Assembly: GCA_023251455.1 (NCBI GenBank)
Contig: JAHEYT010000029.1
Coordinates: 79,231 to 143,230 of the forward strand
DNA: 64,000 nucleotides
DNA from: Bacteroidota bacterium
GTDB lineage: Bacteria > Bacteroidota > Bacteroidia > Bacteroidales > Prolixibacteraceae
Direction of reading: 5' to 3'
In this document: positions 54,335 through 63,999 of the stretch, in pieces
How the letters are laid out: each line of letters opens with the position of its first letter
How positions within the stretch are numbered: position 1 is the first letter of the stretch
Notes under the pieces: generated by a model
Databases searched by the model: none
What the model saw: only the letters and a program-made list of their open reading frames with translations
What the model was told of the DNA's origin: nothing
Made by a program: the position numbers and the translations under genes

Positions 54335-56072
54335 AAATCTTTTCATCATATTATTACTGTTAATTCAGCTTTCCTGCCTGAACGAAAAACAACAGGCTGA
54401 AAAAATTCTGAAACATTACATCGATGTTAAAGTTGACCTGATCAGGAACTATACCATGGAAAGTTCTGTGGCTTTATGGAATGCCACTGTTTCCGGAAGT
54501 GACACTGATTACCAGAAATTTGTTGATATCGATTTAGATTTTAATAAGTCGAATAGAAAGACCCCCGACTACTTTTCGCCCGATAGGTTTTCTTCATTTT
54601 CACAAAATGTATTCACAAACGAGCAGGATTTTCAGCTGCTTCGAAAATTAAAATTTTCAGGGCTTATTACTGATACCCTTTTAAACAGGCAATTGAATGT
54701 GCTTTACCATACTTTCATGGGATCGCAGATTGAAACGGAAAGGTATAAGAGTTTGGTAATGAGTGAAATGAAATTATGGCAGGAGTTTTCTGAAATGAAA
54801 GTTGTGATTCGAGGGAAAAAATATGGAACCCGGCAGCTCGATTCAATTGGAAAAAAAACGAATGATGCTCCACTTTTGAATGATATATCTGAAGCGATCA
54901 AACAAAAAGGTCAGTCAATTGCTCCTGATATCGTTCGCATGGTGAAGGACCGAAATGGATTTGCAACCCATTTTGGGTACCCCGATTTTTATCAAATGTC
55001 ACTCGAAACTAAAGATCAGACACCGAGAAATATAAAGCTTTTGCTGGCCGAAATTGAGTTGAAAACCAGAAATGAGTATTTTGAAGCAAAAAGCATAATC
55101 GACAAATTATTGGCCAAACGGTTTAATATTCCAATCTCTGATTTACAGCCATGGAATTACAACAATGAACTGTCCAGTTTTCTTCCCCAAAAATTTATCT
55201 CGAAAATGGATTCGCTGTTTTTGGATAATGATCCGATTCAAAAAACGGCCTTGTTTTTTGAAGAAATTGGACTTCCGATCCAAGATGTAATTGATAACAG
55301 CGATCTGAAAGTTGGACCCGGAAAGTCGGGATTAACAGCCATGATTAATGTCGATTTCAGAAATGATATCAGACTAATTGCCGGAATTGAAAATAGTTTT
55401 GACGGAATGTTTCGAATGATGCATCTTGGCGGTCATGCAGCGCATTATAAAAATATTTCAGATGATATTCCATATTTGCTTAAAACGCCCAATTCGATAG
55501 TTGGCGAAGGCATTGCCCATTATTTCGGGAACCTCGCATCTGATTATCATTGGCTGAAAAGTGAAGTCAAACTAGATGAAAGTAAGCAAAATGAATTTGT
55601 ATTGGTTTGTCAGCATATGCAACAAGTCGATCGATTGTTCAGGTGCCGCAAGTTGTTGGTTAATGCCGAATTCGAACGCGAAATGTATCAGAATCCTGAT
55701 CAGGATCTGGATTCGTTATGGTCTGATTTGAATCTTAAATATTTAGGATTTAGGTTTCCTGATGAAAAGAATGCGTGTTATTGGGCGACAAATAAATTTA
55801 ATGTAAGCCTTGGCTGTACAGTTCATAATCTGGTTTTGGCTGATGTTTTTGCTGCTCAGCTGCAACATTCAGTTGAGGTACAAGTCTTAAAGGAAATAAA
55901 TGGCGTTTCCACCTACAATAAAGCAGTTGGTACTTATTTAATCAGGAATTTATTCTATTACGGTAATTTGTTGCCTTGGGACCAATTGATTGAAAAAGCA
56001 ACTGGAGAACCATTAAATTCGACCTATTTTGTGAATCAACTGGTTGGAAATAATCGTACTAGGAATAAATGA
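54321..56072 (+). CDS. M2 peptidase-like lipoprotein lacking the catalytic Glu
   Basis: This 583-residue predicted lipoprotein has a lipobox IQLSC (Cys19) and an all-helical body resembling M2 (angiotensin-converting-enzyme-like) zinc peptidases. The metal-site region reads MMHLGGHAAHYKN: His368 and His372 are kept but the usual HExxH Glu is Leu369. The third ligand, Glu396 in VGEGIAHYFG, lies 24 residues after His372, the same spacing as in ACE (His387 to Glu411). Zinc could still bind, but peptide hydrolysis is unlikely. Its start overlaps the kinase gene by 14 bp and the LytTR gene follows after about 105 bp, so it may be a ligand-binding partner of the kinase rather than an enzyme. The family call rests on motif and fold impression. 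Confidence 0.72.
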   Translation: MSMRKNLFIILLLLIQLSCLNEKQQAEKILKHYIDVKVDLIRNYTMESSVALWNATVSGSDTDYQKFVDIDLDFNKSNRKTPDYFSPDRFSSFSQNVFTNEQDFQLLRKLKFSGLITDTLLNRQLNVLYHTFMGSQIETERYKSLVMSEMKLWQEFSEMKVVIRGKKYGTRQLDSIGKKTNDAPLLNDISEAIKQKGQSIAPDIVRMVKDRNGFATHFGYPDFYQMSLETKDQTPRNIKLLLAEIELKTRNEYFEAKSIIDKLLAKRFNIPISDLQPWNYNNELSSFLPQKFISKMDSLFLDNDPIQKTALFFEEIGLPIQDVIDNSDLKVGPGKSGLTAMINVDFRNDIRLIAGIENSFDGMFRMMHLGGHAAHYKNISDDIPYLLKTPNSIVGEGIAHYFGNLASDYHWLKSEVKLDESKQNEFVLVCQHMQQVDRLFRCRKLLVNAEFEREMYQNPDQDLDSLWSDLNLKYLGFRFPDEKNACYWATNKFNVSLGCTVHNLVLADVFAAQLQHSVEVQVLKEINGVSTYNKAVGTYLIRNLFYYGNLLPWDQLIEKATGEPLNSTYFVNQLVGNNRTRNK

Positions 56073-56178
56073 AAAAATATGACGTGAAAGTAATTTTTTG
56101 AAGTAATGTTTATTGCCATGAGCATACCAAATAATTACAGAAATAGAACAGAAAACAAAACAATGAAAATTGATGACT

Positions 56179-56913
56179 ATGAAAACAAAATGTTTGATTG
56201 TTGATGATGAGCCTTTGGCCAGAGAGCTTATTCGTGCATATGTTGAAAAGTTGGAGAATTTTGAGATTGTTGCTGAATGCAGTGATGCGATGAAAGCGCT
56301 TAATGTAATTCGCGAAAAGCAGGTCGATTTGATGTTTATGGATATTCAGATGCCTCAGATTACAGGCATTGAATTTATGAAAACCCTTAAACATCCGCCA
56401 AAGGTAATTATTACAACAGCCTATCGGGAGTATGCTCTGGACGGTTTTGAACTCGATGTGGTTGATTATCTGCTTAAACCAATAACCTTCGAAAGATTCC
56501 TGAAGTCGGTGAATAAGTATTACCAAATGAATCAGGACGATATTCATGTGGTTGCGAACATAATTTCCGAAAAACTACCTGAAGAGTCTTTTGTTTATGT
56601 TAAAGAAAATAAAAAGGTTATAAAAATATATCTGTCTGAAATTAAGTACATTGAAGGGCTGAGTGAATATATTCAGATTTTTACTGACAAGCGGAAGATC
56701 ATTACCAAAACAAGTATGTCGCAAATGGAAGGAAAATTACCACCTGAGAACTTCCTACGGATTCACAAATCGTTTATTGTTTCCATGAATAGAATTGAAG
56801 CTTTCACCGCCAATACCATTGAGATTCAGGGAAAAGGATTACCCATTGGACGCAGTTTTAAAAATGCAGTATTAAATGCGTTGAATTTCACCGGTTCACT
56901 GGCAGGGGTATAA
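56179..56913 (+). CDS. LytTR family response regulator
   Basis: This 244-residue regulator has a receiver domain (1-120) with the acidic pair Asp9-Asp10, the phosphoacceptor Asp55 in FMDIQMP and Thr/Lys switch residues (IITTAYR, YLLKPI). It is followed by a LytTR DNA-binding domain (about 145-240, EIKYIEGLSEYIQIFT, LPPENFLRIHKSFIVS). It should be phosphorylated by the LytS-type kinase encoded upstream and regulate transcription from direct repeats not identified here. ATG at 56173 and TTG at 56170 are alternative starts; 56179 begins right before the conserved receiver core. Confidence 0.94.
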   Translation: MKTKCLIVDDEPLARELIRAYVEKLENFEIVAECSDAMKALNVIREKQVDLMFMDIQMPQITGIEFMKTLKHPPKVIITTAYREYALDGFELDVVDYLLKPITFERFLKSVNKYYQMNQDDIHVVANIISEKLPEESFVYVKENKKVIKIYLSEIKYIEGLSEYIQIFTDKRKIITKTSMSQMEGKLPPENFLRIHKSFIVSMNRIEAFTANTIEIQGKGLPIGRSFKNAVLNALNFTGSLAGV

Positions 56914-56943
56914 ATACGGTAATTAGTTTTGGCGCAGATTGTT

Positions 56944-56992
56944 GTCAATAAGGCTTAAGCTGATAGCTTTCAACTTGACCGTTTTTTCGTTG
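56944..56992. terminator. Hairpin between convergent regulator and kinase genes
   Basis: Nested inverted repeats (GTCAA with TTGAC outside, AAGCT-GAT-AGCTT inside) are followed by TTTTTT. The position between two convergent genes fits a shared terminator. Confidence 0.55.
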
Positions 56993-56997
56993 AATAC

Positions 56998-57969
56998 CTA
57001 TGACGAAGGGTTTCGCGAAATAATGTCTTTATTGTCAATACTAAAATAAAACCGGGTTCCTTTATTGGGTGTTGAAGTGTATTGCAAATCGCTGCCGAGT
57101 AATTTCACCAACCCTTTGCTGATGGCTAGCCCGAGTCCGAATCCTTTATTTCCAGCAATCAGATTTTTACCTTTAAAAAATGGCTTAAATATCAGATCTT
57201 TGCTCGATTCATCAATACCACAACCTGAATCCTCAACAAATAATTCGATGCCCGATACTGTGTCTTCGTAGCCAAAGCGAATAAAACCTTTATTGGTAAA
57301 GAAGAAAGCATTATTTAGTAAATTTTGAAAAACATGTTTTAATCTTACCGGATCGGAGAATAGCTCAATTTCTAAATTGTCTTTTTCGTTTATTAAATTG
57401 AAGCTGACCTGTTTATGCAATTCTTTCATTTCAGATTGCTGAAATTCAAGGTATATTACGTTGAGTAAGTTATTGAGATTGAATGTTTTCTTCGAAATCT
57501 CGAATTGATTCTCCCGAATTTTAGAAATATCCATGATGTCGTTGATCAATTTGAGCAAATCGTTTCCGTTCCTGTTTAAATTTTCCGCAAAAATTTTCTT
57601 GTCATCACTGCTGAACGAATCATCAAGAATGAGTTCACAAAACCCTAAAATACCATTCAGTGGAGTCCTTATTTCATGAGACATATTGGATAAAAATGCC
57701 GATTTTAATAAATCAGATTCTTCAGCTTTTAATTTAGCTTTGATCAGGTTTTCTTCAACTTGATTCTTTCTAGCGATTTCTTTTTGGATAAGAAAGAACA
57801 ACAATATTGCGGTAATACTAACAAAAAACCAACCTTTGTATGTCTGTAAAACAGTAACAGAATTGCCAGACCCTGTTAGCGAAAGTATAAATTGATCTGA
57901 AAAAAGGATCCACAGAAATCCAATGAGAAAATAAATTAGAGTTATTTTTAGAGCAATTATATTCTTCAT
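56998..57969 (-). CDS. HisKA-type sensor histidine kinase
   Basis: This 323-residue kinase has two membrane helices (about 7-27 and 46-62) with a short extracytoplasmic loop between, a coiled coil, then a HisKA dimerisation domain with FLSNMSHEIRTPLNG (His98) and an HATPase_c domain (NLLNNAFFFTNKG, DSGCGIDES, GFGLGLAISKGLVKLLG). It has no receiver domain and its cognate regulator is not next to it, so it may feed into a remote or hybrid pathway. It converges on the LytTR gene. With so small a loop, it probably senses the membrane or an interacting protein. Confidence 0.93.
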   Translation of the reverse strand: MKNIIALKITLIYFLIGFLWILFSDQFILSLTGSGNSVTVLQTYKGWFFVSITAILLFFLIQKEIARKNQVEENLIKAKLKAEESDLLKSAFLSNMSHEIRTPLNGILGFCELILDDSFSSDDKKIFAENLNRNGNDLLKLINDIMDISKIRENQFEISKKTFNLNNLLNVIYLEFQQSEMKELHKQVSFNLINEKDNLEIELFSDPVRLKHVFQNLLNNAFFFTNKGFIRFGYEDTVSGIELFVEDSGCGIDESSKDLIFKPFFKGKNLIAGNKGFGLGLAISKGLVKLLGSDLQYTSTPNKGTRFYFSIDNKDIISRNPSS

Positions 57970-58115
57970 TTACTTTTTCGATTTTAACAGTCCAATAAAA
58001 TAAATGTTCAGAAACGATATATATATTGATAATTAACTGAATAGCTGAATGATTTTCTTTTTAAGAAATTTTGGTTTTGGGGCAATGCTAATTATGTAAT
58101 TTAATATGCTAATTT

Positions 58116-58937
58116 ATGAATTTAATTTTATCAAATGTAGGATTGTTGCATGAATCTTCTTATTCAGGAATTTCCTTTCATTCAGATCAATCAGTCTATG
58201 AAGTTATTCGTATAATTGATGGAATACCACTTTTTCTTGAAGATCATTTTGACCGGCTACTAAGATCAATGCAGATTCAGGGTTTGATATTTCAAATGTC
58301 GTTTCCTGATTTTAAGCGGAACATCGCTGAACTTGTTCGGGTGAATCAGAAAGTGTCAGGTAATGTCAAATTTGTCTATTCTGTTGCCGATGGCAATATT
58401 CATTGGGCTTTTAGCTTTATTCCGCACAGTTATCCCACTCCGGACGATTATCAGTCGGGTGTAATAACTGATTTGCTTTTTGCTGAACGTCAAAATCCAA
58501 ATGCTAAGGTTATTCAGACCGGAATCAGGGATGAAGCAAACCAAATGATTTCAGATCGGAAATTGTACGAGGTGCTGCTGGTGGATAACGATAGCCTGAT
58601 TACCGAAGGAAGTCGTTCAAATGTATTTTTTGTGAAAAACGATGCCTTTTATACCGCTCCGGCGTCAATGATTTTAGAGGGAATTACCTGGAAAAAAGTT
58701 CTTGTTTGCCTGAATGAATTAGGTTTCCCTGTCGTTGAGAAACCTGTCAGTGTCGATGAAATTAGTCAATTCGAGGCCGCTTTTCTGACCGGAACTTCAC
58801 CGAAAATCTTGCCAATTCGTTTAATCGGAAGTCAGATGTTTGATGTTCGAAATTTAGCTGTTGTAAGCCTAATGAAAGGTTATGATAAAATGATTTGGGA
58901 TTATATCCGGAATGAAAAGAATGGGTGTAAAAGTTAG
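58116..58937 (+). CDS. Aminotransferase class IV (branched-chain aminotransferase / aminodeoxychorismate lyase-like)
   Basis: This 273-residue cytoplasmic PLP enzyme of fold-type IV has an N-terminal VYEVIRIIDGIPLFLEDHFDRL region with the PLP-contact Arg, a candidate PLP Lys in NAKVIQTGIRDEAN, and the conserved EVLLVDNDSLITEGSRSNVFFV and SMILEGITWKKVL. The length fits aminodeoxychorismate lyase (pabC) and branched-chain aminotransferase alike, so I give no gene name. It is a stand-alone housekeeping-type gene, convergent with the lipoprotein gene, and marks the right edge of the glycan region. Confidence 0.88.
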   Translation: MNLILSNVGLLHESSYSGISFHSDQSVYEVIRIIDGIPLFLEDHFDRLLRSMQIQGLIFQMSFPDFKRNIAELVRVNQKVSGNVKFVYSVADGNIHWAFSFIPHSYPTPDDYQSGVITDLLFAERQNPNAKVIQTGIRDEANQMISDRKLYEVLLVDNDSLITEGSRSNVFFVKNDAFYTAPASMILEGITWKKVLVCLNELGFPVVEKPVSVDEISQFEAAFLTGTSPKILPIRLIGSQMFDVRNLAVVSLMKGYDKMIWDYIRNEKNGCKS

Positions 58938-58963
58938 TAGTGCAGATTTTTTTTTGATGAATT

Positions 58964-59470
58964 TCAATTTTCCTTTTCCTGCACCCAATTAGTCATCCCT
59001 GCCCGAAGAACGAATCTTCGGTGTTTGTTATCTGTTCTTATTTCCAGTTTTTCTTCTTCAGTATATGGTGTTTGGAAAAAGATATTGTAGGCAGCAGGGT
59101 AGGGAACCAGTAATTTTTGACGGGCACCGGCTGGAAGCGCGATTCCCATAATATCGCAATATCCGCTTTCTTTCCAAACAATGTCGGTGACCATGTTGAC
59201 AAACAATGAATCGGGCGATTCATTTACAATTGTGATTCGCTTGAAAGAACGCTCGCTTTGCGAAACTTCAAAACCCGTGTTTAATGCTCCGGAAATAAAC
59301 AAATTCACAATATTCACAAATACATCGCCGACATTTACACCCGATCGGTTTGCCCTCATGTCGTGCTGGCGATCGATGCTTTTTGAGTCGGTGAGGTATC
59401 GGGTATTGGTACAGCCACCAAAAACAATGATGGCTGCCAGTACCAGAGATATGATTTTCAGACGATTCAT
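58964..59470 (-). CDS. Lipoprotein of unknown function
   Basis: This 168-residue protein has a clear lipobox VFGGC (Cys20) after a hydrophobic signal, so it should be lipid-anchored. The mature part has a beta-rich middle (RSFKRITIVNESPDSLFVNM) and NTGFEVSQSERSFKR, and I do not recognise a family. Its ATG shares one base with the TGA stop of the NIPSNAP gene, a sign of translational coupling. The upstream TTG start is not needed. A role alongside the NIPSNAP protein is likely but unproven. Confidence 0.7.
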   Translation of the reverse strand: MNRLKIISLVLAAIIVFGGCTNTRYLTDSKSIDRQHDMRANRSGVNVGDVFVNIVNLFISGALNTGFEVSQSERSFKRITIVNESPDSLFVNMVTDIVWKESGYCDIMGIALPAGARQKLLVPYPAAYNIFFQTPYTEEEKLEIRTDNKHRRFVLRAGMTNWVQEKEN

Positions 59471-60246
59471 CAAATTTGCGAATAATCCGTAGGTGTCAGG
59501 AATTTGCGGCGAACTTTACTTACCGTGTCAGCATAAATTGGTTTTGTCGACATGGCTTTCCATTCGGGGCTGTCAACGAAGACTTTCCAATTGGCTTCCC
59601 TTTCGTCCATGTCTTTAAACCAAAGCATGTACATCAGAGCGGGCATGAATTTCCCAGCCAATATTTTGCTGAAAAATACCGGGTGAAGTTTAACCTTTTC
59701 GAATAATGGCAATTCTTCGTCGTTAAACATGGCGATTTTTCTCCGGGCAGCGCCTTCGTTGTAGCTTTCATAGGTGCGGAGTTCAAACAATCCCCTGTTT
59801 TTCTCCGGAAATTTGAGCTTTGGTAATCCGTCGAAAGCTTCCATCAGGAACGTTTCGTACCGCTCGAATACCGGTTTTGCTGCGGGTAGTTCGAAGTAAC
59901 TTTTAGCTGCCGAAAGATAGTCGTTGTTGGTTGTAAGTTCCTTTTGCAATTGGAAATAAACCTGCGAAGATGGATACACAAATAAGGTATAAACTTTTGG
60001 CGGATCTTCTTTGTCGAATTCTTCGAATGCGCCGAGTTTGATTCCATACTTGTTGAATAATGGCAATAAAGCCTCAGTCAGATAAGATTTTAATGTGCCT
60101 TTTGCGCCACCACCTGTGAGCTGATAAATCCTGAATTCATAGAATTCTTTGTCTTCTACCGGTAAGTTGTTTGATGCCATTACGCTGCCAGTGGCCGTAA
60201 CAGCAGCCATGGCAGCTGTACTTTTTAAAAAATTTCGTCTTTCCAT
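59470..60246 (-). CDS. Tat-exported NIPSNAP family protein
   Basis: This 258-residue protein has a twin-arginine-type signal (MERRNFLKSTAAMAAVTATGS) and two NIPSNAP-type ferredoxin-like domains (FYEFRIYQLTGGGAKGTLKSY near 35-55, LFELRTYESYNEGAARRKI near 150). NIPSNAP proteins have no firmly defined enzymatic role. In Bacteroidota, exported forms occur near secreted sugar-modifying enzymes. It is translationally coupled to the lipoprotein that follows. Confidence 0.87.
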   Translation of the reverse strand: MERRNFLKSTAAMAAVTATGSVMASNNLPVEDKEFYEFRIYQLTGGGAKGTLKSYLTEALLPLFNKYGIKLGAFEEFDKEDPPKVYTLFVYPSSQVYFQLQKELTTNNDYLSAAKSYFELPAAKPVFERYETFLMEAFDGLPKLKFPEKNRGLFELRTYESYNEGAARRKIAMFNDEELPLFEKVKLHPVFFSKILAGKFMPALMYMLWFKDMDEREANWKVFVDSPEWKAMSTKPIYADTVSKVRRKFLTPTDYSQI

Positions 60247-60356
60247 AGTTGGTTTGGATTAAGTTTGCATAAAAATAAACATTTTCAGGAGAGAAAAGTG
60301 AAGACCGTTCATTTACTTTTACCGTTTTCCACCAATTTGTCTTTTCGAATAATCAC

Positions 60357-60388
60357 AAAAAAAAATCCGAAGTAAATTGTACTCCGGA
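60357..60388 (-). terminator. Intrinsic terminator of nifJ
   Basis: Read on the minus strand, TCCGGAGT and ACTTCGGA form an 8-bp stem with one G-U pair around 7 nt, followed by a run of nine T (plus-strand A run 60357-60365). It lies about 60 bp after the nifJ stop. Confidence 0.7.
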
Positions 60389-60450
60389 GTTTTTTGATGT
60401 TTGAGTCAGACCAAATTTTGGGTTTGCCCTGACCTTATTTGGATTGGTTT

Positions 60451-63400
60451 TTATTCTGCTGTTGCATAATCAATGGCAGCCATTCTTTTGTAGCCATTGT
60501 ATCTCCATTTTGCATTTACTTCAGCAGCCGCGAATAATTCGTCAGCAACTTCAGGGAATGCTTTTTTGAGTGAGCTGTAACGTGCTTCACCAAGCAGGAA
60601 TGATTGGAATTTCGTCCAGTCCGGAGCGCCCGAATCCAGAACGAATGGGTTCTTTCCTTCTTCTTCCAGCAACGGATTGTGGCGATATAAACTCCAGTAT
60701 CCACATTCAACAGCCAGCTTTTCTTCGTTCTGCGTGCGGCCCATCGATTGTTTCAACCCGTGGCTGATACATGGCGAATAAGCGATGATAAGTGATGGTC
60801 CAGGATAAGCCTCAGCTTCGCGGATTACTTTCAGGTATTGTGCCTGATTGGCTCCCATAGAAACCTGGGCAACATATACATATCCGTATGACATGGCCAT
60901 TACACCAAGGTCTTTTTTGCGGATACGTTTTCCTGAAGCGGCGAATTTAGCTACTGCGCCAACCGGAGTTGATTTCGATGCCTGACCACCGGTATTTGAA
61001 TACACTTCGGTATCCATAACCAGAACGTTAATGTCGGCTCCTGAAGCCAAAACATGATCTAGTCCACCGTAACCAATATCGTAAGCCCAACCGTCACCAC
61101 CAAAGATCCATTGCGATTTTTTAACCAGGTATTGTTTCAGACCCATGATGTCTTTCGCATAAATGGCATCGCTTCCAGCCAATACTTCGCGTACTTTTGC
61201 TGAAACTTCTTCAGTTGTTTCACTGTTTAGTTTGTTTTCGATCCAAGCAGTGAATGCTTCTTTTTCAGCTTCAGTTGCACCATCGGCGATAGCAGCTTTC
61301 ATAATCGATTCAATACGGTCGCGTTGTGCTGCAACACCTTCAGCCATACCAAAACCATATTCAGCATTGTCTTCGAACAATGAGTTAGCCCAGGCAATAC
61401 CTTTTTCGCTTTCCTTGTGTTTGCAATAAGGAGTAGAAGGAGCCGAACCACCATAGATTGACGAGCAACCTGTAGCATTCGAAACCATCATACGTTCGCC
61501 ATAAAGTTGCGAAATCAGTTTGATGTATGGAGTTTCGCCGCAACCAGCACAAGCGCCAGAGAACTCGAACAATGGCTGAGCAAACTGTGAATTTTTAACC
61601 GATTTATTTTTTTCAACTACTTTTTCCTTGTACGATACTTTTGAATCGAAATGGTTCCAGCGTGAGATTTCAGCTTCCTGAGTGCCCAGTGGTTTCATTT
61701 CCAAAGCTTTTGTTTTCGATGGACAAACATCGGCACAGTTACCGCAACCTGTACAATCCAAAACACTTACCTGAATTCTGAAATTCAAATTCGGGAATTG
61801 TTTGTTTGGCACTGCCTGAAGTGATTTTGTTCCATCAGGTAATTTAGCCATTTCGTCTTCGTTAATCAGGAACGGACGGATTGCAGCGTGAGGACAAACG
61901 TAAGCACACTGGTTACATTGGATACAGTTTTCAGCCTGCCATTCAGGAACATTAACAGCAATACCACGTTTTTCGTAAGCTGCGGTTCCCGATTGGAATG
62001 TTCCGTCTTCTGAGCCCAGGAATGTACTTACAGGCAAGTCATCGCCTTTCTGTGCATTGATCACGTCAACAATATTCTTAATGTACTCCGGACGATCAGC
62101 ATCTTCAGTTCCATTGCTTGCTTTCAGGTTCTTCCATTCAGCAGGAACATCAATTTTCACCACATTATTTCCGCCGGCTTCTACAGCAGCGTAGTTCATG
62201 TTGATTACTTTTTCACCCATCTTGCCATACGATTTCACGATGGCTTTTTTCATTTCGTAAACAGCAGTTTCGAATGGAATTACTTCAGTAATTTTGAAGA
62301 AAGCCGATTGCATGATGGTATTGGTGCGGTTTCCAAGGCCAATTTCTTCGCCCAGTTTTGTTCCGTTGATAATGTAGAATTTGATTTCGTTGTCGGCCAT
62401 GTATTTCTTCATGCCGTCAGGAAGTCTTTTTACAGTTTCCTGCTCGTCCCAAATAGAGTTCAACAGGAATGATCCACCTTTTTTCAAGCCTTTCAATACA
62501 TCATAAAGGTGCAGATAAGCAGGAACGTGGCAGGCCACAAAGTCAGGTGTATTTACCAGATATGGTGAACGAATTGGAACATTACCAAAACGAAGGTGAG
62601 ATGAAGTGAATCCGCCTGATTTTTTTGAGTCGTAAGCAAAATAAGCCTGGCAATATTTATCGGTAGCTTCACCAATTATTTTGATTGAGTTTTTGTTGGC
62701 ACCAACAGTACCGTCAGAACCTAAACCATAAAATTTAGCTTCGTAAGTTCCGGCAGGTGACACGTTTACTTCAGGTTTTAATGGCAATGATTTAAAAGTT
62801 ACATCATCAACAATACCAATGGTAAACTGATTTTTAGGCTCATTCATTTCAAGGTTTTCGTAAACCGAAAGAATCTGGGCTGGAGTGGTGTCTTTTGAAC
62901 CCAATCCGAAACGTCCGCCAACAATCAGAGGAGCGTTTTCTGTACCATAAAGAACTTCGCAAACATCCAAATACAAAGGTTCGCCGGTTGCTCCAGGTTC
63001 TTTGCTTCGGTCGAGAACTGAAATACGTTTTACCGTTTTTGGCAATACATTCAGGAAATATTTAACAGAGAATGGTCGATATAGATGAACTGAAAGTAAT
63101 CCAACTTTTTTGCCCTGAGCGGCCAGATAATCAATGGTTTCGCGGATGGTTTCGGTAACCGAACCCATGGCGATGATAATGTTTTCAGCATCTTCGGCAC
63201 CGTAATAAGTAAACGGATGATATTCGCGGCCAGTAATTTTTTTGATGTCCTGCATGTAACCTTCAACAATATCAGGAACTGCATCGTAGAAACGGTTAGA
63301 AGCTTCTTTAGCCTGAAAGAAAATATCAGGATTCTGGGCAGTACCGCGAGTTACAGGATGTTCAGGATTAATTGCACGATCGCGGAATTCCTGAATCAGG

Positions 63401-63999
63401 TTCATATCAACCAACGGAAGCATATCTTCTTTGGTCAAAACTTCAATCTTCTGAATTTCGTGTGAAGTACGGAACCCATCGAAGAAAGCCATAAATGGAA
63501 CGCGTGATTTCAAGGTTGCCAAATGTGCAACACCGGCCAAGTCCATTTCTTCCTGAACTGAACCTGCTGCCAGCATGGCGAACCCTGTTTGGCGAGCCGA
63601 ATATACGTCGCTGTGGTCACCAAAAATTGATAATGCGTGACCAGCCAAAGCACGTGCACTGATATGGAATACGGTTGGAAGTAATTCACCCGCAATTTTG
63701 TACATATTTGGAATCATCAGCAACAAACCCTGTGAAGCAGTGTAAGTTGAAGTCAATGCTCCCGATTGTAAAGCTCCGTGAACTGCACCGGCAGCTCCAC
63801 CTTCGCTCTGCATTTCGGCTAAGCGAACCGGACGGCCAAACATATTGGTCTTTCCGTTTGCTGCCCATTCGTCAACATATTCGGCCATGGTTGACGATGG
63901 CGTAATTGGGTAGATACAAGCTACCTCGCTGAACATGTAACTGATATGCGCTGCCGCATAGTTTCCGTCACATGTAATGAACTTCTTTTCTTTTGCCAT
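60451..63999 (-). CDS. nifJ: Pyruvate:ferredoxin (flavodoxin) oxidoreductase
   Basis: This 1182-residue homodimeric-type enzyme converts pyruvate and CoA to acetyl-CoA, CO2 and reduced ferredoxin. Domains in order are the pyrimidine-binding domain (YPITPSSTMAEYVDEW, near 32), the transketolase-like domain II and gamma domain (FTIGIVDDVT, VGANKNSIKIIGEA), two [4Fe-4S] clusters (CIQCNQCAYVCPHAA and CTGCGNCADVCPSK, about 690-760), and the TPP/Mg domain (GDGWAYDIGYGGLDHVL, DTEVYSNTGGQASKSTP), with CAGCGETPY nearby. The length matches full-length NifJ. The ATG at 63997-63999 is complete but its promoter lies outside the window. This indicates fermentative or anaerobic metabolism. Confidence 0.97.
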   Translation of the reverse strand: MAKEKKFITCDGNYAAAHISYMFSEVACIYPITPSSTMAEYVDEWAANGKTNMFGRPVRLAEMQSEGGAAGAVHGALQSGALTSTYTASQGLLLMIPNMYKIAGELLPTVFHISARALAGHALSIFGDHSDVYSARQTGFAMLAAGSVQEEMDLAGVAHLATLKSRVPFMAFFDGFRTSHEIQKIEVLTKEDMLPLVDMNLIQEFRDRAINPEHPVTRGTAQNPDIFFQAKEASNRFYDAVPDIVEGYMQDIKKITGREYHPFTYYGAEDAENIIIAMGSVTETIRETIDYLAAQGKKVGLLSVHLYRPFSVKYFLNVLPKTVKRISVLDRSKEPGATGEPLYLDVCEVLYGTENAPLIVGGRFGLGSKDTTPAQILSVYENLEMNEPKNQFTIGIVDDVTFKSLPLKPEVNVSPAGTYEAKFYGLGSDGTVGANKNSIKIIGEATDKYCQAYFAYDSKKSGGFTSSHLRFGNVPIRSPYLVNTPDFVACHVPAYLHLYDVLKGLKKGGSFLLNSIWDEQETVKRLPDGMKKYMADNEIKFYIINGTKLGEEIGLGNRTNTIMQSAFFKITEVIPFETAVYEMKKAIVKSYGKMGEKVINMNYAAVEAGGNNVVKIDVPAEWKNLKASNGTEDADRPEYIKNIVDVINAQKGDDLPVSTFLGSEDGTFQSGTAAYEKRGIAVNVPEWQAENCIQCNQCAYVCPHAAIRPFLINEDEMAKLPDGTKSLQAVPNKQFPNLNFRIQVSVLDCTGCGNCADVCPSKTKALEMKPLGTQEAEISRWNHFDSKVSYKEKVVEKNKSVKNSQFAQPLFEFSGACAGCGETPYIKLISQLYGERMMVSNATGCSSIYGGSAPSTPYCKHKESEKGIAWANSLFEDNAEYGFGMAEGVAAQRDRIESIMKAAIADGATEAEKEAFTAWIENKLNSETTEEVSAKVREVLAGSDAIYAKDIMGLKQYLVKKSQWIFGGDGWAYDIGYGGLDHVLASGADINVLVMDTEVYSNTGGQASKSTPVGAVAKFAASGKRIRKKDLGVMAMSYGYVYVAQVSMGANQAQYLKVIREAEAYPGPSLIIAYSPCISHGLKQSMGRTQNEEKLAVECGYWSLYRHNPLLEEEGKNPFVLDSGAPDWTKFQSFLLGEARYSSLKKAFPEVADELFAAAEVNAKWRYNGYKRMAAIDYATAE

